Source: Topomyia yanbarensis
Taxonomy: Eukaryota; Arthropoda; Insecta; Diptera; Culicidae
Assembly: GCF_030247195.1 (NCBI RefSeq)
Contig: NC_080672.1
Span: 367,776,271-367,840,270 of the forward strand
Length of the DNA: 64,000 nt
Direction of reading: 5' to 3'
The notes beneath the pieces were generated by a model. That model saw only the letters and a list, made by a program, of their open reading frames with translations, made no database searches and had not been told where the DNA came from. Shown one piece after another: positions 24,016-36,589 of the stretch. Made by a program: the position numbers and the translations under genes. The first letter of the stretch is position 1. Each line of letters begins with the position of its first letter.

Positions 24016-26219
24016 ATGTGCCCGATTTTTTGACAAAATATATCTTATTCGCGAGTTGAAAATTAAGACAATTTGGACATATCGAGCTCTACAAATACAT
24101 TTCCTTGCAGGATGCATATTTAGGGAGTGACATCACACAGCATTTGATAGCATTCAATATTGAAGAAGTCACTGCTGTTTCTATTTGGTGAACTTTTTTA
24201 TGTAGCTTCACTTAGTCAAGTCCAATTCGACAACACCGACTAATAGACGAACAGTGATAGCAGGTTCCTTAACGATATAAGATCAGAAACCATTTTCAGC
24301 AGCTAGGGTATTAATCAGCTGCTTTAAATTGCTTTGAAATTGAAGCTATGCAGAGCTAACCAGGGCCGGCGAATAACGTGAGCAGTATGGGTAGTACTGC
24401 CCACTCGATGATAACCGAGTGGGTAAGAACCCACTCGAAGCTTTGGAATAAACCTAAAATGTGATTTCATGTGAATGTAATGGAAGCGTGCGTATTGCGA
24501 ATGCTTGTCCTACTACCCACTCGGGCTAAAAGTGTGACGCAGGCCATGGAGCTAACAGTGTGATAAAATGCAGGTTGCCCGATATGTTCTATTTCGTGAC
24601 TCTGGAATATGACACTTTGTATGCTCAAACAACGCTGTGTACTGACGAGAGCCAAATTGCTGAGTGACAATATTGTAAAATCAATATCACGTGATGTGCA
24701 TATGTAACAATATGTGACTGCTCTTCATCACATCTTGGCCCGTCAACAGACAAATCTACTAAGAAAAATCTCTCCTAAAGCAACTCTGCCATCTCACGAA
24801 GGCTTGATAACATTATGTCTTCCGGATATTCCAGAACATCGCTCTAACAAAACCCTTCAAGCTGTTTTAAAGCGAAGACTGCATATCAAGAAGACTATTT
24901 CGAACATATTTAAAAAAAAGTTTAGTTAGTGAAAGTGTCTAAACGACTTCACCTTACCATTGCCCCAAATCTGATGGAAAGAGTCAAAGAAAAAGTGCGG
25001 GAGTTCACAGAAAGTTTGTCACTAACAATATTTTTATAAATATTCTTAGATTATGACGAATTTCCATAACATGCTTAACACATGCAGAATCTTATTGTGC
25101 TTTTGAAATAAAATAACTTAAATTGAATAACTCTGTTTATCTATGCTAAATTCATAACTTCGAACAAACGACGAACGCAAAGGCAAATTATGAGTCACGA
25201 CTACTTCATTTGCCTTATATGACTGGCGTTCAAATGAATGGTTTCGCTCATATTTATAGGTTCGAGTAAATTTGGTGTCTCGCTTCAATAGCAATTCGAA
25301 GTAAATTTTACGTATCAATGAGGGCTGGAATACATCCTCTTTCGATTGGTGAAAATTCCTTTTTTTTTTCATTTTGATTCTCTTTTGGTTTTCGTCCGCG
25401 CTATATCAGAGAGGCGACCCAGAGCATTTGAAAGCTAGATGTGGTTTCCTCACAAAGAAAGACGAGAACGGAGATTTTTACCATCTAAAATTTCATTGGA
25501 AAACTTTAGACTTGCTCATATGAGTCGATTCCTTACTCCACTATAATTACTAAACCTCTACCTCAAAATACCTTTCACATTTTTCAGAACTTGTATACTT
25601 CAACGTATGAGGACAGTATAACAAAAAACCGTTATTTCTATTTCTACAGCATGGAACCCAAGGATCGAACATGATTATTTTTAAGGCGATATGTACGCTT
25701 AGAATCAATGTAGTTTCGATTGATTTCAAGGGTTGCAAGATTTGGTGAAGTGTAATGTTGATTTAAAGGGACTATTCGTAAATTACGTAGCGCTTTTAAT
25801 TGGAGGGGGGGGGGGGGGTATGACAATATGTTACTTGATGTTACTAACTTGTTGTATTCTAAATAATATCGCAAAGATGTCGTTTAATTTTCAAATATTT
25901 TTCGCATCAGGAATGATAGTATATTATAGTACAGAAATGTTAATGAAAATACGGGATTTTTGGGACACAATATCCCAGTCCACGCTGTGTACGTACAAAA
26001 ATCAGATTCCTACGCGTCAGCTCTGTAACTAGGCAGCATAATATGGAAAACGTTGCATTGAAGTTCCTAAGAAAAATGAAACAGTATTCTTTGTCTATCT
26101 GCCTTAGATTTCTCAATAATTTTCGTTTTTTTTGTTCTACATGTCATGACACATGGAATGATAGCGCGCGGAATGCTTGTTAACGGTATTTAATTTTATT
26201 GAAAGAACTGTCGAAGAAT
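24016..26219. other. Intronic DNA with fragments only
   Basis: No gene. The motif CCCACTCG recurs in both orientations at 24,400-24,440 and 24,515. At 25,766-25,820 there is a solo end of the same style as the PIF-like element (GGGACTATTCGTAAATTACG, then a run of 14 G at 25,805-25,818). The forward open frame at 25,733-26,032 crosses that end and is not considered a gene. Confidence 0.45.
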
Positions 26220-26990
26220 ACATTTAAAGTGTAACTAAAGGACTGTTGTCTTCGATTTTACGCAGTATGAGACGAACATCTAGAATCAGGGCTTGCTGTT
26301 CTCTTCGCGCCTCCCAACCCTTGTCGTACACCATACGATTGAAAACAGCCCAAACATTTTCGATTTGATGTGCTTGTGGCACTTTGGAGGATTGTCCAAT
26401 TTCGGTTAAAATGGCTTTTTTTTGTCAAATCAACCAATCCACATTCTTTTTTTGCGGAATGACAACTTACACGATCCGACCAATTTCGGCTAACATTTAC
26501 TGACATAAACATCAGTTTTGGTTTTAAAACACCCTTCTCAGAAATGACTACCCGCTCCAAGTCTTTCGGCTCGGATTTCGATTGGCCAGCATACTTAACA
26601 TCATCTGCTGTTACGGCAATGTTGTCAGTGTAATATCCATTGTTTCCACCTAAATCATGATGTGAATATGTTAACCACGAATTATCCAAAATGACAAATT
26701 TTCCATTCGCAAAGTGTTTACGGCGAAGTGTACGGTAGCAAATTGGTATTTTTTTTCGAATTTTTTCGGTGTATATTTTGGTTCTCGCTAAGGTTTTTGA
26801 TAAATTTCGTTATTTTTGTTTAAATAGAGTAGACAGTAGAGTGGAAAATACAAAACTTTCGTGCCAGTTTGCGTGGTGATTATCCAATCTTGTTTTTGGC
26901 ACTTGACAGCGAATTTTTCTTTGTTCCGACATTGATTTTTTGAGGGCTACCGCACCTTTTATTCGGCTTTTAGCCATAATGACAATCCCT
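26220..26990 (-). pseudogene. Tc1/mariner-superfamily transposase relic
   Basis: On the minus strand the frame reads YRTLRRKHFANGKFVILD, then SWLTYSHHDLGGNNGYYTDN, the region around the first catalytic Asp in a mariner-like transposase family. It continues with SKSEPKDLERVVISEKGV, resembling the family's 'PKVLVWIAISEKGV' stretch. After that the frame degrades; near 26,225-26,260 a piece resembling the C-terminal 'LRKIEDN' end is visible in another frame. The upstream DNA (26,760-26,990) has fragments of the DNA-binding region. The second and third catalytic residues are not recognisable in an open frame. Confidence 0.7.
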
Positions 26991-27029
26991 CAAAAATCAT
27001 TCCGTCCTTGAAATTAGTTGCACGTGAGA

Positions 27030-27500
27030 TTAGATTATCTTTGAACACGTGAAGAATCTGGATTTGTATTGTGCATTATTCCAGCATTGGTGTTTTGCGT
27101 TAAAATCTCCGACAATAAAGATTTTTGACCGATTTTTTGTCAGTTTTTGTAAGCCTCCTTCCAAGAAATTAGTTTGCTCGCCAGTGCATTGAAAAAGCAA
27201 ATACACTGCCGCAATACAAATGATACCAAGACCGGTTTCAGCTGCGATACCCAAACTCTCGAGCACCTTGATGTCAAAAGACGGTAACACGCGATACTTT
27301 ATTCTGCAATTAACCGCTATTGCGATTTCTCCGCCGAATCCAACAATTCGATCAAATCGATGAATAACCAAATTAGTGTAACTCTTCTAGTTAATATTTT
27401 GCTTAAAAAAAGTTTCGGTCACCACGGCAATATGCACATTATGTACCCTCAGGAAGTTGAAAAATTCGTCGTCGCGCGTTTTTAATGAATGAGCATTTCA
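27030..27500 (-). pseudogene. Jockey-clade endonuclease relic
   Basis: The minus-strand translation contains FFNFLRVHNVHIAVVTETFF, with the catalytic Glu of AP-type endonucleases (a stop follows near 27,385), then VIHRFDRIVGFGGEIAIAV and FIVGDFNAKHQCWNN, the GDFNAKH catalytic motif. This is the N-terminal third of a Jockey-type ORF2. Reverse transcriptase is absent, so the copy is truncated. The zinc-knuckle relic at 27,950 lies upstream in the same orientation and probably belongs to the same insertion. Confidence 0.8.
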
Positions 27501-27949
27501 ATTTAATAAATTTAAATAAATATTTAAGGTTATTATTTAACTTTGAATTCATTACAATTTAGTTAGAAAATTCTCACCCAGTTTAAAACTTCGAACATGG
27601 AGGTAGGTAGAATTTAGCATTGCAGTCATCAATTGAAACATTGATTACTGCAACAAATTCTTTTTTTTCTGTAACGCTATCTAGATCCATGGGAGTCAAG
27701 GAAACGTTGTGTGAAAAACGAAATAGGAGGCGTGGTAGTCATCGTTCTTTAAGCCGTGTTACTTGCCACTAAAGCATAAGATGACGCACCATTGTAGAAT
27801 GTTGTGACAGAGATAGAAGATTCTAATACAGGTAGAGAAGTTGATATTCTATTTTGGAGCGGATTAACAAGTTTAAACATGTTTTCTTGAAGTGTGCCTG
27901 AAGAAGTAAATATTTTTTATTTGTTACTTAATGCGAGAATTTATAATTT

Positions 27950-28150
27950 TTTTATCGAATGGGACTTGCCCAGAAATTCGGTTTATGGTTTCCGCGACAA
28001 TGAGCGTATTTGACATTTCCTGTGGTTTCTTTCACCGGACAATTATCACCACTGATCATACATTGCGAGTCTAAATGACAACTTTTTGTGCCGTGCACAA
28101 AGCCTTGGCATCTACAACGCTGAGTGAGATTTGAGTCCAATGAGTTGCTA
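27950..28150 (-). pseudogene. Jockey-clade ORF1 zinc-knuckle relic
   Basis: The frame reads RCRCQGFVHGTKSCHLDSQC, then MISGDNCPVKETT and AHCRGNHKPNFWASPIR. This is the cysteine/histidine-rich end of Jockey ORF1 proteins (CQGFGHGxxxC, CxGNHxxNxxxCP), with several cysteines already substituted (for example ASP for a CP motif at the end). It is about 450 bp upstream of the endonuclease relic on the same strand, the expected order ORF1 then ORF2. Confidence 0.75.
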
Positions 28151-29186
28151 CAATGAACTGGAATTTTGGGTGGAGAAGTTACTTTTTTCCTTTCTCATAT
28201 GACATGTTGGAAAAATTAAATATTTCTTTAGGCTGAATTATTCTTGAAAAACGTTTTATTTCAACAAAAGACTGATTTAGTAGAAAAAGTTGGTAGTCTT
28301 GAGGAAGACTGTTGCTGTTGAAAAACTCTAGCTAAACCAGGAGCTATCGAATGACCTATTGTGACCGAATCGAACGAAGGACTGCATCTGCTGTGATATA
28401 CTGGTCCAAAGGAAGTGACGAAGCAGAACATGCTTTGTTGATCAGAATACTTGTTAAGTGCCTTTCACCTTAAAAATCGAGTATCGGTATATTTCCCCGT
28501 ACTACTGGTATTGAGCGTGTCAGTACTGCGGGACCTGTTCTCTTTAAAATGGGTCGGTACAACGAATCCTAAACGAGATAATGATCCGATTCAAAATATG
28601 GACAATTTAAATGTCTTCTAGCATTGAACAGTTGGAATAGAAACTTTATCTTATAAGTAATCACGTCGCTGCTCCACCAAATATCAGCGTATAACTACTA
28701 GTCACGATGACTCTGTGGGTGCCGGGAATTCATAGAGCCTTCTTTTTACTGCATTGTGTTGGCGTTCATTACACATGCTGCTCGTTCGATCAGTGAGCAA
28801 CGAATGATGGTGCGAAATTGCTATGCGGTACTGAAATGTGTAGTTTTCCAATATTAGATTGGTTCTATTAGGTGTCTCGTGCTAGGATGCCAAAGATTTT
28901 GAAGCTATATCTCGATAACATTCCGGTTTCTATTAAAATTTCATGATTTCTGTCTCTTTCATTATAATCCTTAGTTTTCACTTTGCGTCTGGCTCTAGGC
29001 CCGTGCATAAAAAAAGATTCTCCTAAAATGACCCAAATGGTCCTAAAATGGATGTCGAACAAGATTCGTCATCAAAGACTCCGAGTTTTCATTTTTAATC
29101 AAACACATTGAACTGGGTTCGACCATATCCGATCTTCTTTCGGTTCAAAGATAGTCCGCTAAGTGTTCTAATAGAAATATTCAGCT
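28151..29186. other. Intronic DNA
   Basis: No supported feature. The minus-strand open frame 28,868-29,062 lacks any motif I know. Confidence 0.4.
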
Positions 29187-29914
29187 GTGCCAGACATCTC
29201 GAAAGTGCGCCTAGATAAGCTCAGAATTGTGATATTTTGTCTAAAGCGAACAAATGACGTTACTTTTATCAAGAACCAACGCGTTTACATGCCCGCTCAC
29301 AAAGTTGAGATCGATGGTGTAGTTTTCGATTCTAACTTGGCATGCGTGGATCTACTGAAGGACGGGATTTGCTGTTTCAAGGATCCCTTGCTCCAGTGAG
29401 CGAAGATTTTGAATGACAATCGCACCGGACGGGACAAATTGGTTTGTCCCATTAAACTAGTGTCGGGTGACCTTTGGCGAGACTGCTTTGCGTCTTCTTC
29501 TACAAGGATCGTCTACGTGATCGGTTGTTTGTGCCGCGCGTCATGTATGCAGTATACAAGCAAATGTAACAATATTTTTTTGGTCTCATGAGAGGCCGCC
29601 AAATATACTAGCAAGAGGAAGTTCTGCCACAAATTCGAAGCAAACAGCACTTGCTCTTACACATTTTTAGAAGAAACTTCCAACGGTTTTAAGGAACACT
29701 AAAAATGCCATGTAACGTTTCAACCAGACATTCAACTTACTGCAGAATTGGTTGGATCTAGATCGGAAACCGGCAACTTTGTGATACTGCGGAACTCCCG
29801 GCATCGAGGAGACTTCAATTATCATGATACGGCATGGGGTTATCTGCTCGATGATAAATGATCTAGCTTACTCTACGATCTTTGCTACAGCTTTTATAAG
29901 GTGGCCTGCTTCAG
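29187..29914 (+). pseudogene. I-like retrotransposon relic A (ORF1 and endonuclease pieces)
   Basis: KVEIDGVVFDSNLACVDLL, then ICCFKDPLLQ, aligns with ORF1 of the complete element at 42-48 kb (CEIDGVVSEPGLKCEELLEH, then VGCFKDPSLEQ). Further on, broken frames show the 'SLPNYIL..VRLPVRLFVPR' region, and near 29,805 GDFNYHDTAWGYLLDD matches the endonuclease GDFNSHGTVWGCLHDD. It breaks off exactly where repeat R copy 2 begins. It carries many stops. It is the same family as the intact element, but old. Confidence 0.8.
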
Positions 29915-30418
29915 ACGAATTTCGCGCTAAATCGTATTCAGAGTTGGCAGCATACTCTCAGATTTTAATGAAACTTTCTGTACATGAGAACTTTGTTACA
30001 AAAAGCCACTTTGCATACTTCGTTTCTCCAAAAATGATCTAGATTGTCTTTTGAAAAGGTCAAACTTTTTTTACCAATTTAATTCAAACGGCTATAGTCT
30101 AAAAATGACAAATCCTGCAAAAAAGTGTTGTAGGAGTGATTTGCACAAAATTAGTTAAATTTTTGAAAAAAAATTGAAAAAATTCTTCGTCGACTCCTAT
30201 ACACAAAAAAAAATCGATTTTAAAAATTTAAAATCGATTTTTGAAAAAACTCCATCTTTGATTTGGATGAAATTTTGTTCCAAGATAGGTAATTACGTTC
30301 CTTACCTACCATCAAAAATTCACGTTGGGCCCTTTTAAGGAAAAAAAGTTATATAAATAAAAAAATTCCTTGTCTAAACTGAATTTATTTTTTAAGTGCA
30401 TTTTTATCGAAAACTAAA
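29915..30418 (+). repeat. Dispersed repeat 'R', copy 2 (uninterrupted)
   Basis: It begins ACGAATTTCGCGCTAAATCG and ends with AAGTGCATTTTTATCG. It aligns along its length with copy 1 and is inverted relative to copy 3. It separates retrotransposon relics A and B. At the point where copy 1 holds the piggyBac-like element, this copy reads TTATATAAATAAAAAAATTC with nothing inserted. Confidence 0.8.
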
Positions 30419-30489
30419 CCAATGAAAGTTATAATCATCTCAGAGTCCAATTTCTGAACTGCTAGTTGCCTGATACATGCAAAAAATAT

Positions 30490-32070
30490 CAGTAACGAAT
30501 TTGGAAATATATTCATAACAAACTTGAATGAGGGCAAAGATAATCCATTTAACATCATCGATATATGCTAGATTTAACTAAATACCACTTGGCCGTGTAC
30601 GAAGAAGTATCTTGTCTATGTACCCGCCTGGAAAGTAGAGATTGATGGTGTAGTGACCTGAATTGCGAAGTATGGGGTTCGCTCGTTCAAGAACCCTTTG
30701 CTTCGGTCAGTGAAAATTCTGGTTCTCCATCCTATAAATTTCGGAAAGAGAAAAAACAGTTTTCTCTGCTAAGCTTCCTCGTAAAGGCCTGAGAGTGTCC
30801 TTTGAAGGGTGCTGTTATAAAACCGAAGTAAGTGGTTTCTGGTCTCGGTAATCTTAGAAACTCGCAGGGATTTCTACATGGTACATCAAAAACCCCAAGT
30901 GTCCGTATGTTTCAGTCCCTGCATTTTCCCCCAGGTTTTACACAATGCATTTCCTCTACGATTAAAGGTCAGACGAAACGAGTATCCAACGTGAACAACC
31001 GTGAACAGTCTCCTACTTTGTGGTGGGCAGATATTGCTTAGAATTATACGCGAAAGGAATTGTGGAACATCGGATCGCCCGAATTTTTACCAATATACGC
31101 GGCGCTACAAATGCAAATGAAAAACTTGATGAAAGATGAAAAACGCGATTATTGGCACCGGTCCGTCAACGGATTAACGGACAGATCATCAGAGAAACAA
31201 TGTTTCGTCTGGTGGCTAGGGCCTCCGTTGTGTATTCGATTCAACCTGTGATTGGAATACACGGAACGTTCGTCATATGGTGACAGCTATACATCGCTTT
31301 TATGCTCATTATTATGACAGTAGTATTGAGTGCAATCATAAAAGAGGCTGTGTTGCCAACATTCTCCCACAAACTTGATGGTTTTATATTTACCTATCAA
31401 CGACCATGCCCACATCGTTACAGTTACAGGAGGCTCTCCATTGGATGGAGCATGAAAAACACTCTGTATTTCTTGGGGATAACATGGAAATTTTCGAGTA
31501 CTTTATCTGAAAAACCATAGCAGATTACCTTAGTTTGAATTCTTTTGCAGTGCTCCATTTCGGGTAATGAGAAGGTGGACACTTGGATTAGAATGATAAT
31601 GAGAACGTGGACATTTAGGCATTACCAGGTGATATTTATGAAAGATCGCGTAGCTTCAACGAGTTTTTAAATATTTCTGTTCAGAGGACACTCGAAATTT
31701 GGCAAATTTCGTGGAGCGATGGAAGTTTGGGAATCCCAAAGGTATCAATAAACCATGGTCCAAGAGAATGGATGATGGTCATGACTTCATTCGGGTGATA
31801 TCTCGGGTCTTGTACAATCATTATATGTAGAAGGCCCATCTCCGGCGTATTGAGGTCGTGGAGAGCGGTCTCTGCACTTGTGGTGGCGTTTATCACGATA
31901 TCAAACATGTTGTCTGGTCGTGCGCTAAGTATTCTAGTACCAGATCTCCGTTAAACGAATCCCTTCGGCCTCGTTCCAGTCCAGTCTATACCAAATTCGT
32001 TACTGATCCTTTTTGCATGTATCAGGCTAGTTGCTGGGAAATTAGATTCTGAGATGATTATGTCTTCCAT
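30490..32070 (+). pseudogene. I-like retrotransposon relic B (ORF1 to ORF2 C terminus)
   Basis: Order of recognisable pieces: VEIDGVV and FKNPLLRSVKIL (ORF1), LGNLR..GTSKTPSV (ORF1 C terminus, identical GTSKTPSV in the intact element), SPTLWWADIA and MKNLMKDEKRDYWHRSVNGLT (linker after the endonuclease), then a jump over nearly all of the reverse transcriptase to GDIYERSRSFNEFL, DGHDFIRVISR, AHLRRI and CTCGGVYHDIKHVVW (C-terminal CCHC). Many stops and frameshifts. It lies between inverted R copies 2 and 3. It is an internally deleted member of the 42-48-kb element's family. Confidence 0.85.
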
Positions 32071-32071
32071 T

Positions 32072-32573
32072 AGTTCAGTTTTCGATAAAAATACACTGAA
32101 AAAAAATCAGTTTGGAGAAGGAAAAGTTTTTTTCAAATAATTTTTTTCCTCAAAAGTGCCCAACTTGAATTTTTGACGGTAGGTAGGGAACATAATTACC
32201 TATCTTGGAACAAAATTTCATCCAAATCAAAGATGGGATTTTTTTTGTAAATTGACTTTAAATTTTTTAAAGCGATTTTTTCAGTGTAGGAGTCGATGGA
32301 AATTTTTTCCAATATTTTTATTCAAAAAGTTGACTAATTTTGTGAAAATCACTCCTACAATATTTTTTGTAGGATTTGTCATCTTAGACTATAGCCATTT
32401 GGAAAAAAATGGTAAAAAAAGCTTGACCCTTTTCAAAAGACAGTCTAGATCATTTTTGGAAAAACAAAGTATGCAAAGTGGCTTTTTGTGACAAAGTTCA
32501 CATGTACAGAAAGTTTCGATAAAATCTGAGAGGGTGCAGCCAACATTTGTTCGAGTTGGCGCGAAATTCCGTT
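32072..32573 (-). repeat. Dispersed repeat 'R', copy 3 (uninterrupted, inverted)
   Basis: Reverse complement of copies 1 and 2: it enters through TACACTGAAAAAAAATCAG and leaves at GGCGCGAAATTCCG. It provides the cleanest empty-site comparison for the insertion in copy 1, because CAAGTTGGGCAC and TTTCAGTGTATTTTTAT are both present with no insert between them. Confidence 0.8.
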
Positions 32574-34192
32574 TCCCTTGTTTCTATGAATCTGAGAAAA
32601 CTTGCGGAAAAAGTTTGCAATAATTTTTACTATTTTTGTTAAAATTTGAAGTGTTTGTTTTGTTCGTTGTTTATTCTGAACTAACAGAACCGTAGCGTAG
32701 TATTCTGGCGTCTTTGGTAGCGTCTCAGTTATGCGCCTCTTTGCTGTCTACTTTTGCTTTCATTTTCAGTTTGACTTACAAAAAAAATTTGTGTGATAAT
32801 GATACTCTTATCCTGACTTATGTTATAAAACATATCAATATTTTAGCGCCCCCCTAAGATTTTGCGCCCTTGGCTGGGGCCAACCTAGCCAATCGCATGC
32901 TACGGCTTTGAAGACAATCACAACTCACAAGGCAAAAGAAGAATCCATAGGCTTTGTGAAAAAAACATCCAAAACATTTTTTAGCCAAGAAACGGAATTT
33001 TGGCGAGCTATGAAAACCTGCGTAAGAAATAGACTGTGAAAAACTTCGACTGTGTACTCGAGCTGTGAAAAACTGCGATCCAATCGACTGGAAAAAATCG
33101 TAGCAAGAGAGCAACGGAGACTTAATTTTTGACTGTTTGAAGCCGAAGTCAACTGAACAACGGTCTATCTTTGGAAAAAGTACTGAGACTCTCTTTTTCG
33201 TAGGCTATCGCAATAAATACTAATTGATGAAATTTAGTAGCGTAATTTAAAATGACAACAATTTTGATTGTATGAATTTCGAATGCAAATTTGGGAATAC
33301 TCATTTTATTTTTTAATAGATGAAAATTTAAGGCAGGGGATTCGCGTTTCGACTGCGTCTTTTCTAAATCTTTGCACTTGGCTAGGGCTCCAGACAGATA
33401 ACAATTTGTAAAAATTGTTAAAAAGTCTCGTATGTAGGTGAAAGCGGAAGATACTGAATAATAATTCCCAAGCTCTCCTACAAATCACACGTCAGTTGCT
33501 CAAAAATATTATGTTTTCCTGTAGCCATTATTGAAAAAGTCTACATTTAAATCTTCAATTGTCATCTACTTGCCCTTTTGCCTGCCGTCATAATAATAAT
33601 TGATATCGATTCCTTATGAGATAATCCATTAGCACGCATATCTCCATCAAACAATTCATCTGGCAGCAGATGAGATCAGCATCCACATAAATAATAACTG
33701 AAATGGACCCATTTGCCATATGTACTACATTTTGCAACGTGCATTGTTTGTTCCCGCTCCCAATCAACGTGATCGCGCAAGACAATACAAATTAATGATC
33801 CGATCTTGGCAATTGACCGAACTACGATCGATCCCAAACCGACTGATGAAAATATCGATGTAATCCTCTTATCCTGTAAATGGTAGCAGTGACTTTTATA
33901 CCTCAAGCTACCAATTGCTCGTAAATTTGCCACGACCTCCCCCTGAACCAGCTGATTATAATCCTTCGACTCGATTGCTCGATAAATCCTGAAACATGAG
34001 GCAGATAAGCAAACAAACTACTCCCGCACCAGCAACCAAGTCAAGGTAAACTTTCCCTTTTCGGAACCATCACTACCAACCCGGTTGGTGGAATCGAAAA
34101 ACGGAAAACTTCGCTGAGCACACACACACACACAATCCTCCATCGTCGTCGGGGGCAGGATATTCGCAAGGATTTTTACGGCCACACGTTAC
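32574..34192. other. Lmpt intron, distal part
   Basis: No supported gene. There is a short (CA)n near 34,119-34,132. Minus-strand open frames at 33,588-33,933 show no motif. The donor of exon 1 is at 34,192. Confidence 0.45.
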
Positions 34193-34368
34193 CCCTTATC
34201 CTCGATAGCGTTCTGGTTCTGGTTCTGATAGTCAGTCGATTCCATCTCGGTGATCACGACCTCACCGGTCTGATCCGACGACTCGCGGCGTTTGGTAGTC
34301 GTCTTCTTCACTTTGCGCGTTTTCTTGACCTCGATGGTCTGGGTACGCATCACATCAACGTCGGCCAT
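34193..34368 (-). CDS. Lmpt: Lmpt first coding exon (start codon, low-complexity N terminus)
   Basis: The ATG at 34,368-34,366 sits in a favourable context, AAAAATGG. The frame encodes MADVDVMRTQTIEV, then the basic, threonine-rich VKKTRKVKKTTTKRR, an acidic stretch (TGEVVITEMES) and YQNQNQNAIEDKG. Left alone it would stop after 59 codons, with the stop overlapping a splice donor GG|GTAACG (GT at 34,192-34,191). Splicing there leaves two bases of a codon, which fits the acceptor at 20,853 and adds GEYTKAM. I recall insect four-and-a-half-LIM proteins starting with this kind of MADVDV..RTQT..V.KTRK tail. No zinc ligands occur here. The alternative is a short independent ORF, which I think unlikely given composition and phase. 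Confidence 0.7.
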
Positions 34369-35100
34369 TTTTCCGCGCTCGGTTTCGATCCTATCGCTAT
34401 TTATCGGTTAATTGAAAAGCACTCTCGACTGTAGCGAGGTATCACAATTAAAAAATAAAATAAAAAAACAGTTGGCTTTTCGAGCTTGAGCAATCACTTT
34501 TTTTAATGCAGAGGTCAAAGCAGCACACAATCAATTCACACTGCGTTGTATCACTCGCGTGGCAGAGAACAGGAACAGAACCTCCCGGCGTCCGGCGATT
34601 CCGCGATGCTGCGAATAATTAGTGGGTTTAGTTGAGCTAAGCTAGTGGCGAACTGTAGCGCCTCGAGGGTCGAATTGTATCTCGATCTCGATGGTGATCG
34701 TGGGCCCGTTTGCTCGCAATTTAAACTTAAACGCTTGCCGTTATTCCGTGCCGCAACTACACAATATTCTACTGCTCCAGAGAGTTTTCACTCTCGGTTG
34801 CGAACGAATGGGAATCTTTTCTTTTTTTTGTTGGGGCCGTCTGCGTCGTTTAACGCCCGAAAACGGCACACGGGATGACTGTTTTCGGTGACGGCGCCGT
34901 GAGAAGCAACATAGTCACAAACGAAACGGAAAGCAGACGCGTCATCGAGAAAATGTGATGACGTGCATGCAGGAGGCGGTTGATGATCAGCATGCTGGGG
35001 AAAGACTTATGGCGTGTAGTTATTCGAGTAGCATTCGGTCCGCAGAATATGACTATAGATGAGTGAGTTGCTGGCCAGGGACGATGGTCCGAACGCATGC
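34369..35100 (-). promoter_or_regulatory. Possible 5' UTR/promoter region of Lmpt
   Basis: The 700 bp upstream of the first coding exon are less AT-rich than the surrounding intron and lack repeats. A plausible 3' splice site (T-rich run, then GCTACAG|T, minus strand near 34,437) precedes the ATG by about 70 bp, so a leader intron is possible and the true promoter could lie further right. No TATA box is convincing. Confidence 0.3.
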
Positions 35101-36589
35101 CAGAAATTTGAAATTACCGACGAGTGCAGCTAAATAGTGAACTTTGGATAATTCTATTTTTTTGGCATTTACATTTTCCGTTGGACAAACTGTGGCCGCC
35201 GAATCACGTTTTTGATCGGTTTGTTGTGTTTGTTTGTTTGTTAAATAAACGGTAATTCATCGACGGTTTACGAGTACTGATCATCACTGATGAAATTGCT
35301 CATATAGCGAGATTTACTTTGCAGCCATAGCGGTGGGAAATTCTTTGAGTGAGTCGAGGGTTATATTTAGATCATAAATTGTTGCTGGTGGAATGTTCGG
35401 GTATTAATTGGAGCATCCATTTCGACGAGATAGTATTTGGAAGTTCCATTACCCTATTTTATGTACAGATATTGTAAGGATATTAGCCTTAAGCGATTTA
35501 TGCATTGCATCTAATGGTACTGTTTGATTTATTAACGCGCTAGATGAAGTTTCATTTTCCGGACGGTTTTCAGTTTCCCGGGATTCGTGAAATAACAAAA
35601 TACGTATCCCTGGATTCCGGGAAAATAAAAGAATGTACTCATTTAATGTATAATTTCTTTAAAACTTGTTGATTCAATTGTGTATAAATCTCGTGGTTTG
35701 TATGTTTATAACTTGCACTTAGTTCATACAATGCTATGTTTATTCGGATGCTTTTTCTTTGATATATTACCTAAATTGCGGTAATGATGATTACGTGAGA
35801 CATTATATACCAAATGTCGCTTTTCGAGTTTTTGTGAAAAATTGAAACACGTGCTTAAGCATTACCTTTGCGTTTTGATGTATTCAATGCAAAGCTGAGT
35901 CAAATGACAAATTTAAGAAATGCCCAACTGTACCGCTATTCATACAAATAGTTCTAATTGACTCCTTTGGACTTATTAAAATTCAATCACTCCCTGTAGA
36001 ATATCGAACGGTATTCCTAGTTTAAAGATCGTTCTAAAATTATTCTTTTTAGTTTAACATAATTAATTGCTCCATTATTCTTTCTTGCTAAAAAGTTTAA
36101 ACTGTATTACTACTCATAAAAACATTTTAACGACATTCAATTAGCTAGAGACTACTGGGTAGGGAAAGTTATGAAACTTAGAGCCATAGTACTCAAGTGA
36201 GAGCAAGGATGTGAAGTAAACAGATCGGAAAACTAGAAGTGGCAGGGTCATTAGAACAGGCTTAATATCGTGCGGGCTTAATTTTTGCCTTCTGATAATG
36301 AGGGTCGAGCTTAGGCAGAATAACTACGAATCACCCGAGTTCACTATCATGTGTCCTGATATAGGTAGACGTATCTATCTTTACCGTGACAACCGGTTCT
36401 AATTGGCCCTCCTAATCTTAATAAAATAATATTATCCTCACTTGTATATGCATAAGATAGCTGTAACATTCCATAAGTTTCATTTAAAAAATATATTGGC
36501 ACCTGTAAGCTAACGAAAACGTGATTTATTAAATAAACGAAATGTTAAAAAAATGACAGACTCATCAGTAGAAGGATGCGGTATTAGTA
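35101..36589. other. AT-rich non-coding DNA
   Basis: Nothing recognised apart from short TTTG repeats near 35,218-35,242. Confidence 0.4.

Noticed and set aside
25733..26032. 99-codon plus-strand frame with a glycine run
   Set aside because: The glycines come from a run of 14 G at the solo MITE end; no motif follows.
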